This document shows, piece by piece, positions 6,525 to 12,882 of a stretch of DNA of 23,899 bases. A program made the translations under genes and the position numbers. The stretch's first letter is position 1. Each line of letters opens with the position of its first letter. The notes beneath the pieces are model-generated. The model saw only the letters and a program-made list of their open reading frames with translations, was not told the DNA's origin and made no database searches. Source of the DNA: an uncultured Prevotella sp. (GTDB taxonomy: Bacteria; Bacteroidota; Bacteroidia; Bacteroidales; Bacteroidaceae); NCBI GenBank assembly GCA_905211345.1, contig CAJMAO010000017.1, positions 1 through 23,899 on the forward strand, written 5' to 3'.

Positions 6525-8270
6525 TTATTTCATCACCTTGACGGTCTTAGTCCCGTCAGCAGTGGTGGTCTTCTTGATGAATATTCCTTTCGCGGGATTG
6601 CTTACGCGGCGGCCCTGCAGGTCGTAATACTCAACCTTGGCTGCCTCGTCCGCGGTAACGGAAGTGATGCCCGTGCCCGACATGTCGACCCAAATGATGT
6701 CGGATACGCGCTCCTCGCCGCCTCCCTTATACACGCTCTGCACGCCACAAAGGGTTACGCCGGGGTCGTAAATATTGAAATAATGAGAGTTGTTGTAAGA
6801 GCTGATACTGGCTATTCCGTTGTTGAAACCGTATGGTATGTCGGTCATGTCTTCGTCTAAATGATATGTGCCGGCGTTGAACACGAACGGGGTTGTCTCG
6901 TCGCCGCCGATGAACACGCGGTAATACAGCTTGCCTGTGTCGATGAAGCGGCCGTCAACATCGGTTGGCGACAGGGTGAACTGCATTCTAACATAACCGT
7001 AAGTGGTCGACTGTAAGGCCGCGTCGGCAGGAGCGGCGGGCGTGGCCGCCTTGTCGTCAATAAGTGTTATGACAGGCGAATTGAACGCTTCCGTGTAATT
7101 GACGCGTGACGGCAACATGCTGACTGTCAGCGCTTCGTTCTCCGTGCTGCGGTATGTTTGCGTGGCGGCGTTGAACTCCAGCGTCACGGCATCTGCCATA
7201 GTGTAACTCGGTATGTAATATTCCGCCCCGCCTGACGGTACTGCGTCAACGGTATATAAGGCTGGCATGAGCCACAGGTGCTTTTTTTGGTCTTGGTTGA
7301 TGCCTAGGTACTGTTTCCTGAAAGTCAGGCCGCCGTCGCCACCCAGTTCGCCTTTCACCCATTGTTCGGGCATGGTATTTGACAACCCTTTCACGTAAAC
7401 CGCGCCGGGTTCCGAAGCTGACACAGCCCATACCAGCGGCTTGCTAACCACCGTCATGCCGCCGGTAGACATGTCAATGTTACCATAACTCAGCATGGCG
7501 GCCTGCTGCACGTTGTCCCCGGGCAACACTGCGGGCTTGTCGCCGTCGGCCAGCGGGCTGATGCTGATGCACCCTGAGCCGTACAACAGCCAAGAGCCTT
7601 CGCTGTCGGTCATGGCGAGTATCTCGTTGGGCAGGCCGCCGGTGGTTGTCATGTCGGCTTGGCTGAGCACGCCGTCCTCGAACGTGAACCTCATGTCGGT
7701 ATTGTAGCTGCCGTCGCCGTTGTCTTCAGGCTCATACCAAATCTTGCCGTCGTCGTAGGTGTGGAGCTTCAGCCGCGTGGCCCATACAAGCAGGTGCGTG
7801 CCGTCGCCGTTGTCCTGGTCATAGAATATCTGCGGCGTATGGGCCGTGTAAGTGCCGTCGGCCTGGCGGTCGAGGCGGATGTATCCGCCCGCGTTCCACG
7901 TCGATATTGGGCGCATGTATATGCTGTTGCCGTCGGCGCTGACAACGTAATGGCTCACAACCCCGGTGACATTATCAAGATACAGCTCCCCTCCGATGTT
8001 AAAATAGCTGACATCCTCGCGGACGAGGTTGTCCGAACGCACTCCATCAGGTTCATAGATTATGTCGTCGGCCGTGCCCGTAGGTGTCGGCAAACGGTGC
8101 GCCGCCTTGCCTGCGGGGGCTTTCACGTCGGCCACGCGGCTGTTTTGCATTATCGCTTTGGCGTGCCGGGTGCCTGCTTCAAGCATGTTCTTGCTTTCGC
8201 TTAAGCCCTGCGCCACGGCGCATGTCGATACGACAAGCGCCACTGTTAAGGTATGGATAAACTTTTTCAT
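6525..8270 (-). CDS. Secreted protein with type IX secretion C-terminal sorting tail, function unknown
   Basis: A 581-residue exported protein that I cannot assign to a functional family. Residues 1-20 are a classical signal peptide (MKKFIHTLTVALVVSTCAVA). The body is rich in Gly, Asp, Thr and Tyr, predicted mostly beta, with repeated DGxxY-type turns that suggest beta-sandwich or propeller-like folding. The C-terminal 35 residues, with VEYYDLQGRRVSNPAKGIF and ending KTVKVMK, fit the short type A sorting domain recognised by the type IX secretion system, so surface display or release is inferred. ATG at 8270 begins the signal peptide. A promoter candidate lies 47 bases upstream and the gene ends against the kdu terminator. 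No catalytic motif was recognised. Confidence 0.85.
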   Translation of the reverse strand: MKKFIHTLTVALVVSTCAVAQGLSESKNMLEAGTRHAKAIMQNSRVADVKAPAGKAAHRLPTPTGTADDIIYEPDGVRSDNLVREDVSYFNIGGELYLDNVTGVVSHYVVSADGNSIYMRPISTWNAGGYIRLDRQADGTYTAHTPQIFYDQDNGDGTHLLVWATRLKLHTYDDGKIWYEPEDNGDGSYNTDMRFTFEDGVLSQADMTTTGGLPNEILAMTDSEGSWLLYGSGCISISPLADGDKPAVLPGDNVQQAAMLSYGNIDMSTGGMTVVSKPLVWAVSASEPGAVYVKGLSNTMPEQWVKGELGGDGGLTFRKQYLGINQDQKKHLWLMPALYTVDAVPSGGAEYYIPSYTMADAVTLEFNAATQTYRSTENEALTVSMLPSRVNYTEAFNSPVITLIDDKAATPAAPADAALQSTTYGYVRMQFTLSPTDVDGRFIDTGKLYYRVFIGGDETTPFVFNAGTYHLDEDMTDIPYGFNNGIASISSYNNSHYFNIYDPGVTLCGVQSVYKGGGEERVSDIIWVDMSGTGITSVTADEAAKVEYYDLQGRRVSNPAKGIFIKKTTTADGTKTVKVMK

Positions 8271-8316
8271 AAGGCGTGTTTTTGGTTAATAAATAGGTTG
8301 ACTAACAAGTTGGATA

Positions 8317-8348
8317 CAAATATATGATAAAAAAACGAAACATGACAA
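8317..8348 (-). promoter_or_regulatory. Promoter candidate of the secreted-protein gene
   Basis: On the minus strand TATATTTG (8324-8317) is preceded by TTG (8348-8346) at 21 bases. The box ends 46 bases before the ATG at 8270, in AT-rich DNA. Confidence 0.65.
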
Positions 8349-8482
8349 TAAAACGATAAAAATATGTTCATCGTGTCGGAATTTTCCAATAACAGCCTGA
8401 AAACCATGCTTTCTGCCCGGCGGACGGCAGTCTTTCATGCAAGGGTCGTAACCGGCGGCGTAACATATTGATAGCCAATGCG

Positions 8483-8566
8483 TTGCAAAAGGCCGCCTTT
8501 TGGCGCATGAAAGGTGGCCTTTTAGCGTGCCGTTTGCGGCCTTTTGCAAGGCAAAAGGTCGTCTCT
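8483..8566. repeat. Cluster of short AAAAGGCCGCCTTTT hairpin units
   Basis: Several alternating arms of the type GCAAAAGGCCGCCTTTTGG, GAAAGGTGGCCTTTT, GCGGCCTTTTGC and GCAAAAGGTCGTC lie side by side in the spacer upstream of the secreted-protein gene. Related clusters occur at 11340-11420, 14522-14590, 17181-17237 and 23835-23899. All are outside recognised genes. Confidence 0.65.
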
Positions 8567-8568
8567 TG

Positions 8569-8736
8569 GGTTCATCCGCAGTTCATATTGTACAGCAAAT
8601 CCTGTAGAGACGCGATTCATAGCGTCTACCGCTGTAAAATAATTGCTGTTTACGGCAGACGCGATAAATCGCGTCTCTACGGTAAAATAAAATAAGGCAG
8701 ACCTGATTCTTCATTCACCCGAACTGCGGATGAACC
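8569..8736. repeat. MITE-like hairpin element with 16-bp terminal inverted repeats
   Basis: GGTTCATCCGCAGTTC at 8569-8584 is exactly mirrored by GAACTGCGGATGAACC at 8721-8736. Inside, a segment starting GTAGAGACGCGAT at 8604 is mirrored by ATCGCGTCTCTAC ending at 8680, giving a long near-perfect foldback around a short AT-rich loop. The element has no coding capacity. Its right end touches the stop of the neighbouring minus-strand gene at 8738. Confidence 0.7.
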
Positions 8737-8737
8737 G

Positions 8738-9136
8738 TCAATCAGGGTTACGGCCGCGCTTAATGTTGATATCGGAGAGCTTGTTTCGGCGGTCGATAGA
8801 GAACGTGCGGCTGTGGCGGTCGACAAAGTCGAACAGCATGAAGGCGCGGTCAAGCACTCCGGTGCGCATTGGCTCGCCCAGCGCGTCGGCCTCGGCGTAA
8901 TACAGTTCGGCCAGCATCCCGATGCGGTCGAGGCGTTCTTCTTCGGGGTAACGCTCGAACCACTGCATGATGTCGTCTATCGAGCCGGTGTGGAAAAAGG
9001 CGTAGTCGCCGAAGTATCGGGTGAACATCTGGCGTGCCTCCTCCTGCCTTTCGCCCGCCTCTTTTTTCTCTAGGAACCGCTGCAGGGCGGCAATGAACTC
9101 GCGGATAAGCCGCTGGATATAGTCTCGCTGGAGCAT
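8738..9136 (-). CDS. Small helical protein of unknown function next to the helicase
   Basis: A 132-residue cytosolic protein predicted almost wholly helical, with no signal peptide or membrane segment. Its N-terminal RDYIQRLIREFIAALQRFLEKKE resembles the opening of small uncharacterised bacterial families (the DUF6483 type comes to mind, from memory and not checked). A later LAELYYAEADALG plus DRAFMLFDFVDRHSRTFSIDR looks like a TPR-like helical pair. It lies on the helicase strand 161 bases downstream, separated by two tandem palindromic repeats, and could be co-transcribed. ATG at 9136 is the natural start. No function is claimed. Confidence 0.75.
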   Translation of the reverse strand: MLQRDYIQRLIREFIAALQRFLEKKEAGERQEEARQMFTRYFGDYAFFHTGSIDDIMQWFERYPEEERLDRIGMLAELYYAEADALGEPMRTGVLDRAFMLFDFVDRHSRTFSIDRRNKLSDINIKRGRNPD

Positions 9137-9143
9137 AAATGAA

Positions 9144-9261
9144 AGCCCCCTCCCAGCCTCCCCGAGGGGAGGGGATTGTAATTACACTTGCTGGTTGCCG
9201 TTAATTATAAGCCCCCACCCAGCCTCTCCGAGGGGAGGAGATTGTAATTACACTTGCTGGT
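9144..9261. repeat. Two tandem copies of the CCTCCCCGAGGGGAGG repeat with shared flank
   Basis: Copies at 9144-9195 and 9210-9261 share a C-rich lead (AGCCCCC...CCCAGCC), a palindromic core (CTCCCCGAGGGGAG and close variant) and then the same flank ATTGTAATTACACTTGCTGG. The repeat period is 66 bases. They lie between the helicase and the small helical gene. A third, inverted copy follows at 9313-9345 inside the helicase 3' end. Confidence 0.8.
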
Positions 9262-9297
9262 CGGTTTTTATTGTTAATTTTTAATCGTTAATTCATC

Positions 9298-11298
9298 TCA
9301 CAATGGTGTCTGCCCTCCTCCCCTCGGGGAGGTCGGGAGGGGGCTTATTCCATTTGTATATTCATACAGTTTCCGGTAAAACGGGTGGCGCGTCATGGTG
9401 GGCACGTCGCCCAGTATTATCAGTTTCATGCGCGCCCGGGTGATGGCCACGTTCATGCGGCGCAGGTCTGAGAGGAAGCCTATCTGCCCGTCGGCGTTGG
9501 CGCGGACGAGGGAGATGACGATGATGTCGCGCTCCTGCCCTTGGAAACCGTCCACCGTGTTCACCGAGATGAGGCCGCGGTAGGGCTTGAAGAACTCCTT
9601 TTTGCGGACGAGGCGGCGCAGGAGCTGCACCTGCGCGCGGTAGGGCGAGATTACGCCTACGTCGATGCGCTCGTCAAGGATGCGCCGCTTGCCTATCTTC
9701 GTGAAGTATTCCTCGAGCACGTTGAGCGTAAGGTCGGCCTCGGCGCGGTTTATGCGGCCGAAGCTCTCGCCGACGAACTCCTCGCGGCCTTCCACGCCTG
9801 AGGTGTCGATCCACGTCATGGGGTTGTCGAGGTCGAGTATTCCGCGGTACTTTATTTGCGGTGCCGCCTCTACCATTCCGCCGTAGAACCAGTCGCTGGA
9901 GAAGCGCATTATCTGCTCGTTCATGCGGTATTGCGTCTTCAGCAGGGTCACCACCTCGGGCTTCTGGCTGACGACGCGCTCCATGAGCGTCGTGCCCAGT
10001 CCGCCGCGCAGTGCCGCGATGCTTTTCACCGTGGGCGGCAGCTGGCAGTGGTCGCCCGCCAGTATCACCCTTGAAGCCCGCCTGATGGCTATCCAGCAGG
10101 CCGGTTCGAGGGCCTGCGCGGCCTCGTCGATGAACAGCGTGCCGAACTTTTGGCCAGTGAGCAGGCGGTTGGCGCTGCCCGTAAGGGTTGAGGCTATCAC
10201 GCGCGCCTCGCCGAACAGCTGGGCGTTTATGCGTATCTCAAGCTCGGCGGCGCGGCTTTTCAGGCGGTCTAGTTTTTGGTGGTAGCCGTCGTCGCGCCGC
10301 CTGTTGCGGCCTTGGCGCAGCTTGCGTATGGCCTCGCGGATGCTCCACAGCTGCGGATGGTCGGCGAAGCGCCGCTCGTAAGTGAACGACAGCATCTTGT
10401 CGTTCACCTTCACTGGATTGCCTATGCGCAGCACGTTGACACCACGGTCAACGAGCCGTTCGCTTATCCAGTCGACGGCCATGTTGCTCTGCGCGCATAC
10501 CAATACTTGGCTCTCGCGGCGCAGCGTCTCGTATATGGCCTCGACAAGGGTTGTCGTCTTGCCCGTGCCGGGAGGCCCGTGCACAATGGCCACGTCCTTG
10601 GCGCGGAGCACGCTGTTCACCGCCTGCTCCTGCGCCGGGTTGAGCCAAGGGAAGCGTATGGGGTCGAACGAGAAAGTCTCGGCCTTCTGCCGCGATGCGA
10701 ACAGGTCGCGCAGGTAGGCCAGCCGGTTGCCCTTGGCGTTGATTACGCGGTCGAGAGCCTCGAACATAAGCCGGTATGTGGTCTCGTCGAAGAACAGCTG
10801 CACGCCTACGTTCTCCGCAGTTTGCAGTCTCGTAAGCGGAGCGTTGTCGGGCACGGTGACTATCATGCGGTCGCCGTCTACGTAGCTTACCGTGCCGGTG
10901 AAAAGGAAAACAGCCCCCTTCCGGCTCTCGGAAGCCCCCTCCCGGCCTCCCCGAGGGGAAGGGACTGATTGGCAGGGCAAACTAAGCTCCTCCCCTCGGG
11001 GAGGCCGTGAGGGGGCTTTCTTTGCCTCAAAGAACACCACGGGGCGTCCGAACTCGAAGTTGTGCTCAATCTCCTTGTCCTGCGTGCGGAATACCTCCAC
11101 GGCCAGCTGGTTGAGCGAGTTGTAGTAGCTCTTGCCCACGCTTACGGGCAGCCACGCGTCGCCGCGCTTCACCTTGCGCTGCAGGCCCATGGCCTCGGTC
11201 TGGCGGCGGAACTCCTCCTTCTCGCAGCTGTATTCCATTTCGAGCAGCAGCCGCAGTTGGCGCAGATATTGAACGGGTGATGATGAGTAATTGTCCAC
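9298..11298 (-). CDS. Superfamily 1 DNA/RNA helicase, UPF1/IGHMBP2 type, with repeat-derived insert
   Basis: A roughly 666-residue ATP-dependent helicase related to UPF1, SMUBP-2 and Dna2. Walker A is GPPGTGKTTT near residue 240, followed by VCAQSNMAVDW (motif Ia), FIDEAAQALEP (motif II), GDHCQLPPT (III), KTQYRMNEQIM (IV), VNTVDGFQGQERDII (V) and NVAITRARMKLIILGD (VI). All motifs are intact, so the protein is probably active on nucleic acid. Two segments are foreign: about 36 residues rich in Pro, Arg, Gly and Ser near residues 93-129, encoded by palindromic repeats (10909-11019), and the last 16 residues from another copy (9298-9346). I chose GTG at 11298 because a very good promoter overlaps the upstream ATG at 11316; a still longer frame to 11544 reads through repeat DNA and is unlikely. 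Confidence 0.9.
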   Translation of the reverse strand: MDNYSSSPVQYLRQLRLLLEMEYSCEKEEFRRQTEAMGLQRKVKRGDAWLPVSVGKSYYNSLNQLAVEVFRTQDKEIEHNFEFGRPVVFFEAKKAPSRPPRGEELSLPCQSVPSPRGGREGASESRKGAVFLFTGTVSYVDGDRMIVTVPDNAPLTRLQTAENVGVQLFFDETTYRLMFEALDRVINAKGNRLAYLRDLFASRQKAETFSFDPIRFPWLNPAQEQAVNSVLRAKDVAIVHGPPGTGKTTTLVEAIYETLRRESQVLVCAQSNMAVDWISERLVDRGVNVLRIGNPVKVNDKMLSFTYERRFADHPQLWSIREAIRKLRQGRNRRRDDGYHQKLDRLKSRAAELEIRINAQLFGEARVIASTLTGSANRLLTGQKFGTLFIDEAAQALEPACWIAIRRASRVILAGDHCQLPPTVKSIAALRGGLGTTLMERVVSQKPEVVTLLKTQYRMNEQIMRFSSDWFYGGMVEAAPQIKYRGILDLDNPMTWIDTSGVEGREEFVGESFGRINRAEADLTLNVLEEYFTKIGKRRILDERIDVGVISPYRAQVQLLRRLVRKKEFFKPYRGLISVNTVDGFQGQERDIIVISLVRANADGQIGFLSDLRRMNVAITRARMKLIILGDVPTMTRHPFYRKLYEYTNGISPLPTSPRGGGQTPL
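9313..9345. repeat. Palindromic repeat copy forming the helicase C-terminus
   Basis: An inverted copy of the repeat (core CTCCCCTCGGGGAG) supplies the last residues of the helicase, ISPLPTSPRGGGQTPL, up to the TGA at 9298-9300. Confidence 0.75.
10909..11019. repeat. Palindromic repeats inserted in frame within the helicase gene
   Basis: A partial copy (10909-10926), a full copy (10932-10964, core CCTCCCCGAGGGG) and an inverted copy (10985-11019, core CTCCTCCCCTCGGGGAG) sit in the helicase coding region. Together they span about 110 bases and keep the frame open. Between the copies lie about 20 bases that match neither core. Flanking residues on both sides (FGRPVVFFEAK and FTGTVSYVDGDRMIV) read as normal helicase beta-barrel sequence. 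Confidence 0.8.
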
Positions 11299-11303
11299 GG
11301 GCG

Positions 11304-11330
11304 CAAAAATAAGCATTTTTTTGTAGACAA
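11304..11330 (-). promoter_or_regulatory. Helicase promoter overlapping the upstream ATG
   Basis: On the minus strand TTTG, 20 bases, TATTTTTG (11311-11304) matches the Bacteroidetes consensus exactly; the TTTG lies just past 11330. The -7 box covers codons that follow the ATG at 11316, and ends five bases before the GTG at 11298, so the mRNA would be leaderless or nearly so. Confidence 0.6.
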
Positions 11331-11339
11331 GCAAACAAG

Positions 11340-11420
11340 ACACGGCCTTTCGCCTTGCGAAAGACGGTCTTTCATGGCGCGAAAGGCGGCCTTTTGCGAC
11401 GCGAAACACGGCCTTTACGG
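11340..11420. repeat. Cluster of AAAGGCCGCCTTT-type hairpin units
   Basis: Alternating arms such as GGCCTTTCGCC, GCGAAAGACGGTC, GCGCGAAAGGCGGCC and TTTTGCGACGCGAAA lie directly upstream of the helicase promoter. Same family as at 8483-8566. The remaining bases to about 11580 show no gene. Confidence 0.55.
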
Positions 11421-11583
11421 ATTGTAAGCGGCGGCCTGCGGCAGGCTGATAGTTTGTTGCCGGCACATGTGCGGACGAAGCGATGTGTAAGTGGAACGGG
11501 CGCGTAAAGTTACGGTTTTTACCGCCTGCGGCCGTCTTTTTCATCGATGCGCGGCCGTCTTAATCTTTTTTAGCCCTAAAAAA

Positions 11584-11614
11584 TTGCCCGTTCGGGAAAT
11601 AAAGCCTATCTTTG
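11584..11614 (+). promoter_or_regulatory. Promoter of the greA leader RNA
   Basis: TTG at 11584-11586, 20 bases, then TATCTTTG at 11607-11614 matches the primary sigma consensus. Expected transcription start is near 11620, about 190 bases before greA. Confidence 0.8.
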
Positions 11615-11619
11615 CACGC

Positions 11620-11771
11620 AGTTAAGGTATTGGCGGCGAGTCTGCGACGGCAGACGAAGCACACCGCCGCCGGGCCTTACAGCGCCTTGTGATGCAAGGC
11701 TTTGAGACATGACGTGAAGGAGACAAACAGCGGATTCCGACATTGAGACAGATGCCGGAATTCTCTTTTTG
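11620..11771 (+). ncRNA. Structured leader or small RNA ending in a terminator, upstream of greA
   Basis: Three hairpins follow the promoter. The first is a long composite stem: GTTAAGGT pairs with GCCTTAC, then GGCGGCG (11632-11638) with CGCCGCC, enclosing GTCTGC/GCAGAC. The second is GCCTTG (11684-11689) with CAAGGC (11695-11700). The third, ATTCCGACA (11734-11742) with TGCCGGAAT (11753-11761), is followed directly by TCTCTTTTT, so it looks like a Rho-independent terminator or attenuator. No ORF of note is present. It could be an independent small RNA or a cis-acting regulator of greA; I do not recognise an Rfam family. Confidence 0.6.
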
Positions 11772-11812
11772 TCTATCTTGGAAAATACAAATAATTAAAT
11801 ACTTTTAAGATT

Positions 11813-12280
11813 ATGGCTTACATGTCACAAGAAGGCTACGACAAACTGGTGGCCGAACTTAAACATTTGGAAAGCGTTGAGCGCCCCAAGGCGTCGGCGG
11901 CGATAGCCGAGGCGAGGGACAAGGGCGACCTGAGCGAGAACTCTGAGTATGACGCGGCGAAGGAGGCGCAAGCCCACCTTGAGGATAAAATCAACAAACT
12001 GAAGCTGGCTATATCGGAAGCCAAGATAGTTGACACCTCGCGCCTGAGCACCGACAGCGTGCAGATACTGTCGAAGGTGGAGATGACCAACATGGCCAAC
12101 AAGGCCAAGATGACCTACACCATAGTGAGCGAGAGCGAGGCCAACCTGCGCGAAGGCAAGATCTCGATAAAGACCCCGATAGCCCAAGGACTTCTGAACA
12201 AGAAAGTGGGCGACGAGGTTGAGATAAAGATACCACGCGGCACGATAAAACTGCGTATAGACAAAATCAGTGTTGAATAA
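11813..12280 (+). CDS. greA: Transcription elongation factor GreA
   Basis: A 155-residue factor that enters the RNA polymerase secondary channel and stimulates cleavage of backtracked transcripts. The N-terminal antiparallel coiled coil carries the functional tip D-L-S-E-N-S-E-Y-D, with the acidic residues needed for cleavage, and the family opening MSQEGYDKL. The C-terminal FKBP-like domain is recognised by the segment ISIKTPIAQGLLNKKVGDEV. Length is normal for the family. ATG at 11813 follows about 40 AT-rich bases after the leader terminator; no second promoter was found in that gap, so expression probably depends on read-through from 11620 or on an undetected promoter. Confidence 0.97.
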   Translation: MAYMSQEGYDKLVAELKHLESVERPKASAAIAEARDKGDLSENSEYDAAKEAQAHLEDKINKLKLAISEAKIVDTSRLSTDSVQILSKVEMTNMANKAKMTYTIVSESEANLREGKISIKTPIAQGLLNKKVGDEVEIKIPRGTIKLRIDKISVE

Positions 12281-12296
12281 GTGATATACGGTCATA

Positions 12297-12378
12297 CGGT
12301 TATGGGGTCGTAAGGTTTTAAGGTTATACAGTTTTACCGTAACCCTTATAACCCCAAAACCGTAAAACCACACAACCC
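12297..12378. repeat. Imperfect inverted repeat of GGTT/AACC-rich sequence
   Basis: The greA-HIT spacer opens with T/G-rich words (GGTTATGGGGT, AAGGTTTTAAGG) and continues with their approximate complements (ACCCTTATAACCCC, AAAACCGTAAAACC). It can fold into a loose hairpin. No gene is seen. Confidence 0.4.
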
Positions 12379-12394
12379 TAAAACCGATTAAACA

Positions 12395-12784
12395 ATGGAC
12401 ATATTCTCAAAGATAGCTGCTGGCGAGATACCCAGCTACAAATGCGCCGAAAGCGACAAGTTCTACGCTTTCCTCGACATCAACCCGCTGGCCAAGGGGC
12501 ACACGCTGGTGATACCACGCCGCGAGGTTGACTACTTCTTCGACCTCGAAGACGACGAGCTGGCCGAAATGATAGTGTTCGCCAAGCGCGTGGCAAAGGC
12601 AATAAAGGCCGCCTTCCCGTGCCGCAAGGTGGGCATGGCCGTGCTCGGCCTTGAAGTGGCCCACGCCCACATACACCTCGTGCCGATGCAAAGCGAGGGC
12701 GACATGAACTTCGCCAACCCGAAGCTCAAGCTCTCGGAAGAAGACTTTAAGGAAACAGCCCGGAAGATAAGGGAAAACTTCTGA
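12395..12784 (+). CDS. HIT family nucleotide hydrolase/transferase
   Basis: A 129-residue histidine-triad protein of the HINT/YcgF-like branch, cytosolic enzymes that hydrolyse nucleoside phosphoramidates or adenylated compounds. The triad is H90-A-H92-I-H94 followed by LVP, with the N-terminal FSKIAAGEIPSYK opening and the HTLVIPRREV strand typical of the family. The metal-binding Cys of the HINT zinc site is not evident. ATG at 12395 gives the usual length. It follows greA after a 114-base repeat-bearing spacer and ends at the edge of a perfect inverted repeat shared with convergent manC. The in vivo substrate is unknown. Confidence 0.94.
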   Translation: MDIFSKIAAGEIPSYKCAESDKFYAFLDINPLAKGHTLVIPRREVDYFFDLEDDELAEMIVFAKRVAKAIKAAFPCRKVGMAVLGLEVAHAHIHLVPMQSEGDMNFANPKLKLSEEDFKETARKIRENF

Positions 12785-12880
12785 ATTAAGAATTAAGAGT
12801 TAAGAATTAAGAAAACATGTTTTGCAGGTATCAGCTAATTACAGTATGTTTTCTTAATTCTTAACTCTTAATTCTTAATT
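12784..12880. terminator. Perfect 35-bp inverted repeat between convergent genes, likely bidirectional terminator
   Basis: Bases 12784-12818 and 12846-12880 are exact reverse complements with a 27-base loop. Each arm is built from copies of AATTAAGA and ends in AAAACAT. It begins on the last base of the HIT stop codon and ends two bases before the manC stop, so it fills the whole gap. Confidence 0.7.
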
Positions 12881-12882
12881 TC

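Noticed and set aside
6434..6860. The long extension of the kduD frame
   Set aside because: It crosses a strong terminator and is antisense to the secreted-protein gene; it exists only because of the frameshift.
8483..8566. Clustered repeats as a possible CRISPR array
   Set aside because: Units are palindromic, unequal and lack regular unique spacers; no cas genes are present.
9144..9195. The GC palindromes as simple Rho-independent terminators
   Set aside because: They lack T tracts, occur inside coding DNA, and share long flanks, so a dispersed repeat family explains them better.
11317..11544. A 76-residue N-terminal extension of the helicase
   Set aside because: It lies upstream of the promoter and reads through hairpin repeats; no helicase similarity.
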